The translations under genes were made by a program, and so were the position numbers. Shown here piece by piece: positions 1 to 7,934 of a stretch of 64,000 nt of DNA. The notes beneath the pieces were generated by a model that was given only the letters and a program-made list of their open reading frames with translations, made no database searches and was not told the origin of the DNA. The DNA comes from Streptomyces albospinus. Its GTDB lineage: Bacteria > Actinomycetota > Actinomycetes > Streptomycetales > Streptomycetaceae. Numbering within the stretch: position 1 is the first letter of the stretch; each line of letters opens with the position of its first letter. Location: NCBI RefSeq assembly GCF_014648695.1, contig NZ_BMRP01000010.1, positions 1 through 64,000 on the forward strand, in the 5' to 3' direction.

Positions 1-2
1 AC

Positions 3-440
3 TTCCCCGACAAGCGTGAGCTGCTGGTGGCCGGACAGGAGACGCTGAGTCGGCTGCTGACCGAGGGGATCGCCGAGGCTCCCGGCTGCGCAACCCCGCT
101 AGAGGCGGTCGCCGCCGGTCTTGAGCGCGCGTCAAGCGCGATGGGCCCCATGAACCGCGAGCTCGCCCCGCGCCTGAAGGCGGCCGTCGCCGCCAGCGCC
201 GAGCTGCAAGAGCGTGACGCCCTCAAGACCGTCAGCCTCGCCGCCGCGATGACAACCGCTCTGGTCGCCCGCGGCGTACCCGATCCGACTGCGGCTCTCG
301 CGGGCGAGCTGGGCGTCCTCGCTTTCAAACGGGGGTACGCCGAATGGGCCGAGGACGACCGTGGCGCCGAGGACGAGCTCGCCGGGTACACCCTGGCGGC
401 CCTGGACGAACTGCGTGCGGCGAGCGCATCGCTGGGCTGA
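3..440 (+). CDS. TetR-family regulator, C-terminal part (5' end outside window)
   Basis: The reading frame is open from the first bases of the window, so this is the 3' part of a gene; the first in-window start (27) is internal. The first residues, FPDKRELLVAG, match the segment right after the helix-turn-helix of TetR proteins (the Y-x-x-F-x-x-K-x-x-L region), and the remaining roughly 140 residues are the variable helical ligand-binding domain. Ligand and targets cannot be read from this part. It is followed within 30 bp by a truncated MarR gene and then transposon debris, so it marks the edge of a disturbed area. Confidence 0.75.
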   Translation, partial: FPDKRELLVAGQETLSRLLTEGIAEAPGCATPLEAVAAGLERASSAMGPMNRELAPRLKAAVAASAELQERDALKTVSLAAAMTTALVARGVPDPTAALAGELGVLAFKRGYAEWAEDDRGAEDELAGYTLAALDELRAASASLG

Positions 441-469
441 CCGGACGAGCATCGTCCAGCGCTGGTGCG

Positions 470-640
470 GTGGACGAGAAGCAGACCTCACAGGTTTTCG
501 AGCTCGCTGGCCTGATCTTGGCTGTGGGCCGCCATATCCAGGCGTCCAAGGAGGCCGCAGCCGAGTCCGGAACGCCTCTGCAAGGAGCCGTGATGCGTTT
601 CATCGGCCGGCACCCGGGCGCTACGGGGCCTACGAAGGCC
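470..640 (+). pseudogene. MarR-family regulator, N-terminal fragment
   Basis: From a GTG at 470 the frame encodes about 55 residues (start VDEKQTSQVFELAG) resembling the N-terminal dimerisation helix and first DNA-binding helices of MarR proteins, with QGAVMRFIGRHPGATG matching the usual 'R-x-L-x-x-I' stretch before the recognition helix. After about 640 the frame continues with low-complexity Arg/Gly-rich sequence unlike any MarR core, so the recognition helix, wing and C-terminus are missing. I read it as a 3'-truncated remnant. The adjacent Tn3-type remnants are a plausible cause, but no transposon end could be placed. Confidence 0.5.
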
Positions 641-1007
641 GTGTACAGGGACGCCCCGCGACCGCACCGTGACTATGGAGGTGCGCAGGTCGTTGGTGGT
701 GCCGAGACCCCCTGGTACCGCGTGCTGAGGCATGAGAGGGGTCTCCGGCCGGGCCGTTGCTCCCTCGTTGCAGGCGGAGGACGTCCGGGCGACAACGTCG
801 GTGGCGGGCCTGGGAACTTCAGAAGTCGACCTGAAGGCCGGGCCCGTCGTTGTTGGAGGGCGAAACCGGCAGCCTGCGGAAACGGGGCTCCGAAGCGATG
901 GGACTCGGGGCGGCGGTGACCGGGCGGCGGTGCTAGCCGCTGACAGGACACCGGAGGCCGGCCAAGGCGAGGGCCCGCAAGCTTTTCACCGCCCTGATCG
1001 GCCACGA
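641..1007. other. Intergenic, no gene recognised
   Basis: This 367-bp stretch lies between the MarR fragment and the end of a transposase remnant. Its open frames look like GC-driven shadows. I saw no hairpin terminator, tRNA or recognisable transposon inverted repeat. Confidence 0.5.
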
Positions 1008-1925
1008 CTAGTCCGGCCCGTCCCCGTCCCCGTCGTCATCCTCGTCCAGCTCCGGCACGTCCGGGTCGCGCAACGGGCGCAGGGCGCCGGCGGCCGGGAC
1101 GCTGGCGGTGAAGCTGTAGCGGCCGAGCAGGTTCAGGTTGCGGTGCTTGAGCGGGGACAGCCGGGCGATGTCCTCGTCCAGTACCTGGTGCTCGCGCTCC
1201 TCGGTGGGCAGCGCGCGCAGCTGATCGACGGCGGCGTCCAGGCAGCGGGTCGTCCACAGCACGGCGGCGTTGAGCACCAGGCCGAGTGCGCCGAGCTGGT
1301 CCTCCTGCCCCGTCCGGTACGCCTGCATGATCTGCCCGCGCTTGCCGTGGCAGATGTCCCGGGCGAGCTTGTGCCTCGACTCCTGCACGGTGAGCTGACG
1401 GTTCATCTGCCGCCGGTAGGTGTCGTCCACCGGATCGACCACCCGCAACAGGTGCAGCGTCTTGGCGATCCGCCCGTACTCGGCGAACGCGGTGCCCAAC
1501 GGGGTGGGACGGCCCTCGCGGCCGAACATCCGCAGCAGGTCGTCGGCGCGCACCTGACCGGTCACCAGGGAGCCGGCCACCCGCAGCATGTCCGGCCAGT
1601 GCGTGACCACCTTGCCCAGGTTGACCCGGTTACGGGCCAGCGGCTCAAGCACCCCGTAGTCGCCGCCCGCCATCCCGGGAAGCTCGGCCCGCCGGAACCG
1701 CTGGTCGGCCAGGTCCCGGAAGCGCGGCGAGCAGTTGTAGCCGAGCATCGAGAACAGCTCGAACACCATGTCGGAGTAGGAGGCGTTGTCGGTCGCCACC
1801 ATCTCCTGCCGCACGCCGGCGTCCAGGTTCAGCAGGGCGTCCAGGATGTGCAGCGAGTCGCGCGGGGTGCCCGGCACCACCATCTGCCCGATCCCGGCAA
1901 CCTGGTCATCTACGGCATTCAGCCG
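1008..1925 (-). pseudogene. Tn3-family transposase (TnpA), C-terminal remnant
   Basis: About 300 residues match the DDE catalytic and C-terminal part of Tn3-family transposases: VVPGTPRDSLHILDALL, then EMVATDNASYSDMVF with a catalytic-type Asp, and the terminal LGALGLVLNAAVLW and LARLSPL-type/NLLGRYSF motifs. Full TnpA is close to 1,000 residues, so roughly two thirds is missing. The similarity runs upstream of the first usable start (1883) to about 1925, where it stops abruptly at the edge of a second, oppositely oriented fragment. A Glu/Asp-rich tail ends the frame. It is certainly inactive as it stands, and no resolvase or terminal repeats are visible. Confidence 0.8.
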
Positions 1926-2218
1926 TCTTCCATGGCAGGCCCGGGCAGCTCTACCAGCGCTACCAGGACGGCATGGAGGACCAGATCGGGGCGCTGGGGC
2001 TGGTCCTCAACGCCCTCGTGCTGTTCAACACGCGGTACATGGACGCTGCGGTGAAGCAGCTGCGGATGGACGTTTTCGACGTCCGTGAAGAGGACGTGGC
2101 TCGCCTCTCCCCGTTCGTGCGGCACCACATCAACATGCTCGGCCGGTACTCCTTCCAGCTCCCTGACCTGCCCGGCGGCCTGCGACCACTGCGTGATCCG
2201 GACGCCGCCGAGGCGTGA
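1925..2218 (+). pseudogene. Second Tn3-family transposase, C-terminal remnant
   Basis: This frame encodes the last ~97 residues of a Tn3-type transposase: FHGRPGQLYQRYQDG, LGALGLVLNALVLFNTRY, ARLSPFVRHHINMLGRYSF and the ending GLRPLRDP. It resembles the neighbouring minus-strand remnant but differs at many positions and lacks its acidic tail, so it comes from a different element rather than a duplication. It has no start of its own; the ATG at 1973 is internal. The two fragments are arranged with C-termini pointing outward and meet within a few tens of bases. Confidence 0.75.
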
Positions 2219-2261
2219 AGCCGCAGGCACCGTCGCGGGGGCCCGGACGCTGTGCTCCGCA

Positions 2262-2870
2262 CTACCGGGCCCAGCGGTCGGGGGCTGGGGTGCGCGATCG
2301 TAGGCGCTCCCCCTGCGGCCCGAACATGATCAGGTATTCGACCGGCCCGCCGGGTCCGGCGTTCGCGACTCCGTGGGCGGTGCGGGTGTCGAACTCGGCC
2401 ACGTCCCCGGCGCTCAGCACGAGGTCCTGCTCGCCGAGCGCCAGCCACAGCCGCCCGTACAGGACGCACAGCCATTCGTACCCGTCATGGGAGACCTGCC
2501 GCGGCCGCGCCGGCGGCGCGTCGATGGCGGGCAGGACGTGCTTGTGGGCGTGCAGGCCCCCGACGTACCGGGTCAGCGGTAGCACCGCCTTGTCGCTGCC
2601 GGAACGCTGCGGCACCGGGGTGCGCGGTCCGGCCGCCGCGGCGGGTGCGGTGCCGGCCAGCTCGTCCAGGGAGACGTCGTACGCCTTCGCGAGCTGCAGC
2701 AGCACCTCCAGGGTCGGCTTGCGCCGGCCGGTCTCGATCCGCGACAGCGTGCTCGGCGAGATGCCGGTCGCGCGGCTGACGCCGGTGAGTGTGGCGCCGT
2801 GCTGCTCGCGCGCGGTCCGCAGCCGGGGGCCCATGGCCGCCAGCGTGTCGGCTATGCCGTCGTCCGTCAC
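2262..2870 (-). CDS. XRE-family regulator with C-terminal cupin domain
   Basis: The protein has 202 residues from the GTG at 2870, preceded by a strong ribosome site (GGAGGGAG); the frame is open further upstream, but that part is low-complexity. Residues ~12-65 form an XRE helix-turn-helix (LRTAREQHGATLTGVSRATG, then ISPSTLSRIETGRRKPTLEVL). Residues ~100-190 form a cupin beta-barrel (HDGYEWLCVLYGRLWLALG, LSAGDVAEFDTRTAHGVAN), the typical layout of one-component sensors that bind a small ligand in the barrel. It is divergent from the epoxide-hydrolase-like gene and a perfect inverted repeat lies between them, so it probably controls that gene and itself. The ligand is unknown. Confidence 0.88.
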   Translation of the reverse strand: MTDDGIADTLAAMGPRLRTAREQHGATLTGVSRATGISPSTLSRIETGRRKPTLEVLLQLAKAYDVSLDELAGTAPAAAAGPRTPVPQRSGSDKAVLPLTRYVGGLHAHKHVLPAIDAPPARPRQVSHDGYEWLCVLYGRLWLALGEQDLVLSAGDVAEFDTRTAHGVANAGPGGPVEYLIMFGPQGERLRSRTPAPDRWAR

Positions 2871-2922
2871 CGTCGCCCCGCTCCCTCCGGCCGTGCCGCC
2901 TCCACCGCCCTGTCCTGCCAGT

Positions 2923-2937
2923 TTGCCAGGATGGCAA
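2923..2937. promoter_or_regulatory. Inverted repeat TTGCCA-N3-TGGCAA, putative XRE-cupin operator
   Basis: A perfect 15-bp dyad (TTGCCAGGATGGCAA) lies in the divergent region between the XRE-cupin gene and the hydrolase gene, the only strong dyad there. Its size and spacing suit an XRE dimer. Assignment to the neighbouring regulator is inference from position. Confidence 0.55.
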
Positions 2938-3013
2938 GAGTGCTCGCGTCGCGCGGCCGCCGCGCCGCATGATCGGTGGGTAGCCGCGGCCGCCCGTGAA
3001 CCGAGGAGAAGCG

Positions 3014-4003
3014 ATGCACCAGCCCGCGCCGTCCGCCGACCTGCGCCACCGCACCATCGAGGCACCCGCTGGGCGCCTGCACCTAGTTGAGCAGGGCACC
3101 GGACCGCTGGTCCTGCTCGTCCACGGCTTCCCCGAGTCCTGGTACTCCTGGCGCCGCCAACTCCCGGCCCTCGCGGCGGCGGGGTACCGGGCCGTGGCGC
3201 TCGATGTGCGCGGCTACGGCCGCTCCTCCAAGCCGGCCGCGACGGACGCCTACCGGATGCTCGACCTAGTGGAGGACAACGTCGCCCTGGTGCGCGCCCT
3301 GGGCGAGGAGAGGGCGGTGGTCGTCGGGCACGACTGGGGCTCCAGCATCGCGGCGGCCTCCGCCCTGCTCCACCCCGAGGTCTTCCGCGCCGTCGGACTG
3401 CTGAGCGTCCCCTACGCGCCGCCCGGCGGCCCCCGCCCCACCGACGTCTTCGCGCAGATGGGCGGCGACCAGGAGTTCTACGTCTCGTACTTCCAGGAGC
3501 CCGGCCGGGCCGAAGCAGAGATGGAGCCCGACCTCCGGGGCTGGCTCGCGGGCTTCTACGCGGCCATGTCCGCCGACACCATGCCCGCCCAGGGCGAGCC
3601 CGACCCGCACTTTGTGGCCCGCACCGGCGGCCGGCTGCGCGACCGCTTCCCCGGCGGCAAGCTGCCCGCCTGGCTGACCGAGGACGACCTCGACGTGTAC
3701 GCCGGGGAGTTCGAGCGTACCGGCATGACCGGGGCCCTCAACCGCTACCGCAACATGGACCGCGACTGGGAGGACCTCGCCCAGTACGGCGGAGCCCCGA
3801 TCAAGCAGCCGTCCCTGTTCATCGGCGGCGCCCTGGACGCTTCCACGACCTGGATGGCCGACGCGATCGACGCCTACCCAGCTACCCTCCCCGCCCTGGC
3901 CTCCACCCACATCCTGGACGGCTGCGGGCACTGGATCCAGCAGGAGCGTCCCGAGGAGGTCAACCGCCTGCTGACCGCCTGGCTCGCTTCCCTCCAGGGC
4001 TGA
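3014..4003 (+). CDS. Alpha/beta hydrolase, epoxide-hydrolase type
   Basis: A 329-residue soluble alpha/beta hydrolase. The start at 3014 is chosen for the ribosome site GAGGAGAA; a GTG at 2996 is in frame but lacks one. Visible motifs are the oxyanion HGFPESW (residues ~38-44), the nucleophile elbow GHDWGSS with Asp107 as nucleophile, and a late GCGHWIQQERPEEVN carrying the catalytic His. Asp as nucleophile together with HGFPESW points to epoxide hydrolase or haloalkane dehalogenase, and HGFPESW favours epoxide hydrolase. It has no signal peptide. It is transcribed away from the XRE-cupin gene and ends at a strong hairpin. Natural substrate is unknown; detoxification of an epoxide or lipid is plausible. 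Confidence 0.85.
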   Translation: MHQPAPSADLRHRTIEAPAGRLHLVEQGTGPLVLLVHGFPESWYSWRRQLPALAAAGYRAVALDVRGYGRSSKPAATDAYRMLDLVEDNVALVRALGEERAVVVGHDWGSSIAAASALLHPEVFRAVGLLSVPYAPPGGPRPTDVFAQMGGDQEFYVSYFQEPGRAEAEMEPDLRGWLAGFYAAMSADTMPAQGEPDPHFVARTGGRLRDRFPGGKLPAWLTEDDLDVYAGEFERTGMTGALNRYRNMDRDWEDLAQYGGAPIKQPSLFIGGALDASTTWMADAIDAYPATLPALASTHILDGCGHWIQQERPEEVNRLLTAWLASLQG

Positions 4004-4009
4004 ATCGGC

Positions 4010-4058
4010 GGGTGTGCCGGCCGGCCTCCGTCGCAAGAGAACCCCGGTCGGCACACCC
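4010..4058. terminator. Bidirectional hairpin terminator
   Basis: A 15-bp stem with one wobble (left arm GGGTGTGCCGGCCGG at 4010-4024, right arm 4044-4058) begins just after the hydrolase stop and sits between two convergent genes, the hydrolase and the integrase. There is no U-tract, as is common in Streptomyces. Confidence 0.75.
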
Positions 4059-4086
4059 GAGGGCAGCGCCCGAACCTCACGCCCGC

Positions 4087-5061
4087 TCAGCGCCGCGCGT
4101 CCCCCGGCGCGAGCAGGCTGGTCACCTCGGCGATGGCCTCCGCCGACGGCTTGAAGCACCGTCGGACGTTCTCCGCCTTCTTGTGCCTCGACTTGGCCAT
4201 CAGCATCAGGAGGGACGCACCCCGCTCCCCGAGGTGGGTCAGTGAAGAGTGCCGCCACTCGTGCAGGTCCCAGCCGGTGCCCGGCCCGGCCAGCGCGGTG
4301 TGCTGGTCGAGCAGCGCGCGGGCCTGGCCGTAGGACAGGCGGGCCAGGCCAGTGTCGGGGCAGACGCCCCGGGCGGAGAGCACCTTGCCGGGGCCGGGGC
4401 GGCGGTGGGTGACGAAGACCGGCCCGCGCGTGCGGCCCTTGAGTAGACGGGGCAGGAGCCGGGCGGCGCCAGCGTCCCAGAACACCGTCTCCAGCACGAA
4501 GTCGGCGCGGGTGACGCCGCGGCGGCGCACCTTCGGCTGCGCGCCCTTGGCCTTCACCGGGCAGCGGCGGCCGGCCAGGTCCAGGTCCTCGATGTTGACG
4601 TCCAGAACCTCCTCCGAGCGGGCGCACGTCTCGTAGAGCATCCGCCACAGCGTCTTCTCCCGCAGGTGGACGTCGCGGCGGGCGATCAACCGGTCGATCG
4701 CCATCTTCGAGCGCACCGGGGTGTCCGAGTCCGGCGCCGCCAACCGCTTCGCCCACACCGGCACGCTCGGCCCGTCGTAGCCGCGCTCGGAGCACCAGCC
4801 GGTCCAGGACAGCACCGCGCCCCGACGGGCGTTCCAGGTGTTCACCGCCGAGCCGCCCCACAGCAGCTCCAGCGCCTCGCCGATCTCGTCGTCCGCCACC
4901 GAGACGAGCGGCCGGCCCTCGCCGATCCGCTCGGCGGTCTTCCCGACGGCGATGCCGTAGTTCCGGACGGTGTTCGGGTTGGCGAGCGAGTCGAGGAAGG
5001 CGTCGGCCGCCGTTCGGACCGTCAGCGCCTTCCCAGTCGGCAGTAGCACGACGGCGGACAC
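4087..5061 (-). CDS. Tyrosine-type site-specific integrase with catalytic Tyr replaced by Cys
   Basis: A 324-residue phage-integrase-family protein from a GTG at 5061 (GGGAGA ribosome site). Residues ~15-110 form the SAM-like core-binding domain. The catalytic domain shows Arg148 (CARSEEVL), a Lys in the beta-hairpin near 170, HEWRHS (His267, Arg270) and the second His at SRHKK (His293). Where the family has the nucleophile, in the pattern R-Y-x-K-P, this protein reads RRCFKPS, so the Tyr is Cys302 (codon TGC at 4156-4158, one transition from TAC). Strand transfer would therefore be expected to fail unless Cys can substitute. It is convergent with the hydrolase, and an inverted repeat lies just upstream. 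It may be the residue of an integrated element. Confidence 0.85.
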   Translation of the reverse strand: MSAVVLLPTGKALTVRTAADAFLDSLANPNTVRNYGIAVGKTAERIGEGRPLVSVADDEIGEALELLWGGSAVNTWNARRGAVLSWTGWCSERGYDGPSVPVWAKRLAAPDSDTPVRSKMAIDRLIARRDVHLREKTLWRMLYETCARSEEVLDVNIEDLDLAGRRCPVKAKGAQPKVRRRGVTRADFVLETVFWDAGAARLLPRLLKGRTRGPVFVTHRRPGPGKVLSARGVCPDTGLARLSYGQARALLDQHTALAGPGTGWDLHEWRHSSLTHLGERGASLLMLMAKSRHKKAENVRRCFKPSAEAIAEVTSLLAPGDARR

Positions 5062-5074
5062 GGGATCTCCCGTG

Positions 5075-5167
5075 CCACAGATAACAGGGCCGCTTCACGC
5101 AGCGTGCGGAAGACGTTCCCGCAGGTCGCGCTCAGTGATACCGCAGTTCATAGGGCGTTATCTGCGG
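5075..5167. repeat. Inverted repeats upstream of the integrase
   Basis: CCACAGATAAC (5075-5085) is answered by GTTATCTGCGG (5157-5167), 11 bp with one mismatch. A nested pair CCGCAG/CTGCGG (5141-5146, 5162-5167) reuses the right arm. Integrase arm-type or attachment sites, or a control site for the integrase gene, would fit; no att core can be proved from one copy. Confidence 0.5.
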
Positions 5168-5375
5168 GAAGACTTCAGGCCGCGCCGCTGCTGGCGCCCC
5201 GTCAGCCGCCCACCAGGGCCGACGGAGGCTTAGCGCCAGTTTCCGTTCCGATGTTCCTCAAGCCCCAGTTCCTGGGCGCGCAGCCATCGGCTGGGCACGC
5301 GTGACGGAGGGTCACAGCTCTCGCCGATGCCTGAGTGGAGGGGAGGTTGGGGCGGCCGATCCAGCTCAAGGCGAG

Positions 5376-5460
5376 CCCAACCCAACCAACCCAACCAACC
5401 CAACCAACCCAACCAACCCAACCAACCCAACCAACCCAACCAACCCAACCAACCCAACCC
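5376..5460. repeat. 9-bp tandem repeat (CCCAACCAA), about nine copies
   Basis: An almost perfect 9-bp minisatellite with no recognised gene across it. Because the unit is three codons, it creates spurious frames on both strands (Asn-Pro-Thr and Gly-Trp-Leu repeats). Copy number is likely to vary between strains. Confidence 0.9.
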
Positions 5461-5500
5461 GTTCGGTGAAGACCGTGCCGCGCCGATGAAACGGGAGTGT

Positions 5501-5517
5501 GTGAACAGATTGTTTAC
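5501..5517. promoter_or_regulatory. Palindrome GTGAACA-N3-TGTTTAC, putative operator
   Basis: Two 7-bp half-sites with one mismatch and 3-bp spacing end 9 bp upstream of the -35 box of the next gene. The position suits an activator or an autoregulatory site for the small HTH protein. Confidence 0.45.
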
Positions 5518-5526
5518 AACGATTGG

Positions 5527-5555
5527 TTGACATCATGTTGTGTGCACTGCATCCT
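5527..5555 (+). promoter_or_regulatory. Promoter TTGACA-N17-CATCCT, leaderless transcript predicted
   Basis: A perfect -35 (5527-5532) and a -10-like CATCCT (5550-5555) are 17 bp apart. The expected start point coincides with the ATG at 5562, and there is no ribosome site, so a leaderless mRNA is likely. Confidence 0.5.
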
Positions 5556-5561
5556 CATCTC

Positions 5562-6011
5562 ATGTCGTCGACTCCTGAACAGCACATCGACCCCTTCACG
5601 CCGCCGCAGCCGGAGCAGGCACGAGCGCACCGCGTCTACGCGTCCCTGCTGCGTATCGCCGAGCGGCACGCGGCCACCGATGAGCAACGCCAACGGCAGG
5701 TTCACCCTTCGGTCATCGGGCCGCACGAGGCCGTCAGGCTCGTGTCGTTCCTGCTGAGCGGCGCAGCGAAGTTGGGCGACGGCGAACCGGGCGTGGACCA
5801 CGCCGATGTCACTGCTGCGTTGAGCCTCGTCCCGCTGGTTCGCGGAGAGATGGACGAACTGGAGACCGGGCTCCTCCAGATGGCGCGGGGCCGTGGCATG
5901 ACCTGGCAGGAGATCGCCTTCGGACTCGGGCTCGGCACTCCGCAAGCCGCCAGGCAGCGATACGAACGACTGGCCAGCCGCGCCACGGCCGGCACGGAAG
6001 GCTCGGAGTAG
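5562..6011 (+). CDS. Small HTH protein, sigma-region-4-like, function unknown
   Basis: A 149-residue soluble protein. The ATG at 5562 is chosen because a good promoter places the transcript start on it; the frame is open a little further up. The C-terminal third (about residues 105-140, GRGMTWQEIAFGLGLGTPQAARQRYERL) looks like a helix-turn-helix of the sigma-4/LuxR general type. The N-terminal part is helical and shows no known domain. A palindrome lies just upstream of its -35 box. DNA-binding regulatory role is inference. It is followed by over 1 kb without a recognisable gene, so it is probably monocistronic. Confidence 0.7.
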   Translation: MSSTPEQHIDPFTPPQPEQARAHRVYASLLRIAERHAATDEQRQRQVHPSVIGPHEAVRLVSFLLSGAAKLGDGEPGVDHADVTAALSLVPLVRGEMDELETGLLQMARGRGMTWQEIAFGLGLGTPQAARQRYERLASRATAGTEGSE

Positions 6012-7124
6012 GAGAGCCTTTGCCGGATTCGCCTGCCGGTTGGGTGCCGGACTTCCTCTCGGGTGATTCCGGGCTGCGGCGCTCCCAGCGCAAGCCGACG
6101 CGCTACGCGTGCGGTGCGAAGACGGGCATGCGTGGGGAGCACGCAAGGGGAGCGCGCGGTCGCCCAACCACCGGTCGTTTAGGCCGGCCGGTTGATTCCC
6201 CTGGCCGCTTCGTGGAGTGCAGTGATGGGCACCCTTCCATCAGGCGTGTGGAGGGGGGAGGGCGTTGATTGACTGAATTCAAGGACCGGCGTTGCGGACC
6301 CGCGGAGCGGGTCGGGAGTGGCCAGGTCAACGGCGTTCGCTGAGATGCGGGCGAATCGCAGCGCACGCCACGCGGCGGATGCGGGCTCCATGCGCCCTCG
6401 TGGTCGAAGCCGCTGCCTTCCTCATGGATTTCTGGTGCGCGCGACGCTACCCAAGGCGCGCTGACCGTGATCGTGCCACTTCACGCTACCGTGGCCTGTT
6501 CGCGCCCAACTGCCCGAAGTTTCGAGGAATCTTGAGTCCGGGTAATTAGTGGTGGAGCTCAGGCTGCGTGGCTTAATTGCGCCCTGCGGCGGGGGAGCGG
6601 TGCCGAGACGGGTCCGACCGGTGCGGCAACTACACAGGGTGAGACGGGCAGTTGGGCGGTGAATGGGAATGCCGTTCTCCGCTTCTTGAGGTCCCGCAGG
6701 AGGGGCTCTTCCCTGCGGGCCCACCGTTTCAGGCCACTCAAGATCAAGTGCTTCTCACTTTACGGCGTCGACTGTCGCCGTGAATCCGTGAAAGTGTCTC
6801 TAGCGCACTACAGGGACCTTCGAGAGTGAAGGGCAGGGGAAGGCTGGGACAGGCCGTAGGTGTTGCAGGGATTCAATGCGCGGCCTGACGCGACTTTCCT
6901 GGTGGGGTGACCGGGCGCAGAGCGCCGCGCTGTACGTCATGGCTGGCGTGCGCGCGACGGAATTCTGGCCTTTGCCCCGAGGGTTGAATTGCCTTCGTCC
7001 CCTGTGTGGTTGCCGAAATTATCTCATGAGGTTCTGACTCCTCGTTCGTTCGAGGGGGACGCCCTTCGTGTGCGGGGGCGTCCCCGGGCAGAATCTCGTC
7101 GCTTCGCTGGCAAAGGAGCACGTC
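6012..7124. other. Long intergenic region with one hairpin
   Basis: About 1.1 kb in which no frame looks like a real protein. A hairpin with an 8-bp stem (CCCGCAGG at 6693-6700, CCTGCGGG at 6712-6719, 11-nt loop) is the clearest structure and could be a terminator or part of a small RNA. Parts near 6,480-6,560 and 6,960-7,030 are less GC-rich than the surroundings, the latter probably holding the promoter of the small secreted protein. I saw no tRNA, rRNA or repeat. Confidence 0.5.
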
Positions 7125-7484
7125 ATGAAGATGAAAAAGATCATTGCTGCTGCGGGTGTCGTTGTGGCCGGTGCCGCAGTCGCCATCTCCACCCAGGGCA
7201 TCGCGCAGGCTGCGACAACTCCTCAGGTCGCGTCCCTGAAGACGCATGTCCAGACTGCGGTACCGGCGAGCGAAGCAGCCGCTCCCCGCTCGCCTCAGGC
7301 GGACTGGACCCCGCCGGCCGGATACACCTTGGAGCGCTCGTTCATGGGCGACGCTGCCTCCTGTCGAAAGATAGGTGACCAGGGAGTGACTGCCGGAAAT
7401 TGGCACCAGTATGTGTGCCACGAGGAGCTGGTGCAGGTCACCGATCTCCCGATGCTCGTCCAGTACCTGTACGTCAAGAAGTAA
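7125..7484 (+). CDS. Small secreted protein of unknown function
   Basis: A 119-residue protein with a strong ribosome site (AAAGGAG) ten bases before the ATG. It begins with a classic Sec signal peptide: MKMKK, a hydrophobic core IIAAAGVVVAGAAVAI, and a likely cleavage after QGIAQA near residue 28. The mature part of about 90 residues has two cysteines (around residues 78 and 95) that could form one disulfide, several aromatic residues and the ending QYLYVKK. I recognise no family. It stands alone between long intergenic stretches and is followed by a strong terminator, so it is a monocistronic exported protein. Confidence 0.75.
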   Translation: MKMKKIIAAAGVVVAGAAVAISTQGIAQAATTPQVASLKTHVQTAVPASEAAAPRSPQADWTPPAGYTLERSFMGDAASCRKIGDQGVTAGNWHQYVCHEELVQVTDLPMLVQYLYVKK

Positions 7485-7544
7485 CCGTGACGGGTGCTGG
7501 GTTGAGCCATGTGTGACGTCCGATGCCTTCCGCGCCGTCACTGA

Positions 7545-7583
7545 CCTGTCGGCGGTGGCTGATGTTCAGCCGCCGCCGACAGG
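7545..7583. terminator. Strong hairpin terminator of the small secreted-protein gene
   Basis: An 18-bp stem with one G-T wobble and a 3-nt loop; the left arm starts CCTGTCGGCGG at 7545 and the right arm ends at 7583. It lies 60 bp after the stop codon at 7484. The following ~310 bp to the ABC-F leader contain no recognisable gene. Confidence 0.8.
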
Positions 7584-7896
7584 GGCGCGCATCATCTCCG
7601 GCGAGCGGGGGCGAGGCGTCCACGGAGCACCGCCGACACCGGCGTGTGCGTCCGACTTCCGCCAGCTCCCTGCCTCCCAACGGACAGGCTGCCCAGCCGC
7701 CGACAACGACGCCGGCTCAGCTCATCGGGCGGCGGCAGTGGCCTGTCGACGGGCAAAAAGGCCTGGGTGCACCGGAGATCGCTCACGGGCTCGGCGCCGG
7801 GCAGGTGGCCGGGAAGACCATGGCAGGGGCGGCCGGGCCCAGTCGGTCCTGTCGGGTATGCAGGAAAAGGATGAAGGGCCTGCTCGCCCCGCCTTG

Positions 7897-7902
7897 TATG
7901 GT
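7897..7902 (+). promoter_or_regulatory. -10 box TATGGT before a leaderless leader ORF
   Basis: TATGGT fits TANNNT and lies six bases before the ATG at 7909, so transcription would start on or next to the leader start codon. The -35 region (about 7873-7879) is not a clear match, which would suit an activator-dependent promoter. Confidence 0.45.
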
Positions 7903-7908
7903 GGGCGT

Positions 7909-7932
7909 ATGTCTACGCCCCGAGTTTCCTAG
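7909..7932 (+). CDS. Leader peptide MSTPRVS upstream of ABC-F gene
   Basis: An eight-codon frame (ATG to TAG) encoding MSTPRVS directly follows a -10 box and precedes a terminator-like hairpin in front of the ABC-F gene. Short leader ORFs of this kind control many ABC-F antibiotic-resistance genes by drug-dependent ribosome stalling. No ribosome site is present, consistent with a leaderless start. Existence as a translated peptide is inferred from this arrangement, not shown. Confidence 0.5.
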   Translation: MSTPRVS

Positions 7933-7934
7933 CG

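Noticed and set aside
3266..5098. 610-codon minus-strand frame through the epoxide hydrolase and integrase
   Set aside because: It is the wrong frame of the integrase and antisense of the hydrolase; no motifs.
5376..5460. CRISPR or telomere-like array
   Set aside because: The units are 9 bp with no unique spacers, and a single internal array is not a telomere; it is a simple minisatellite.
6693..6719. Small RNA gene in the 1.1-kb gap
   Set aside because: Only a single hairpin without a clear promoter or T-run; evidence too weak for an RNA call.
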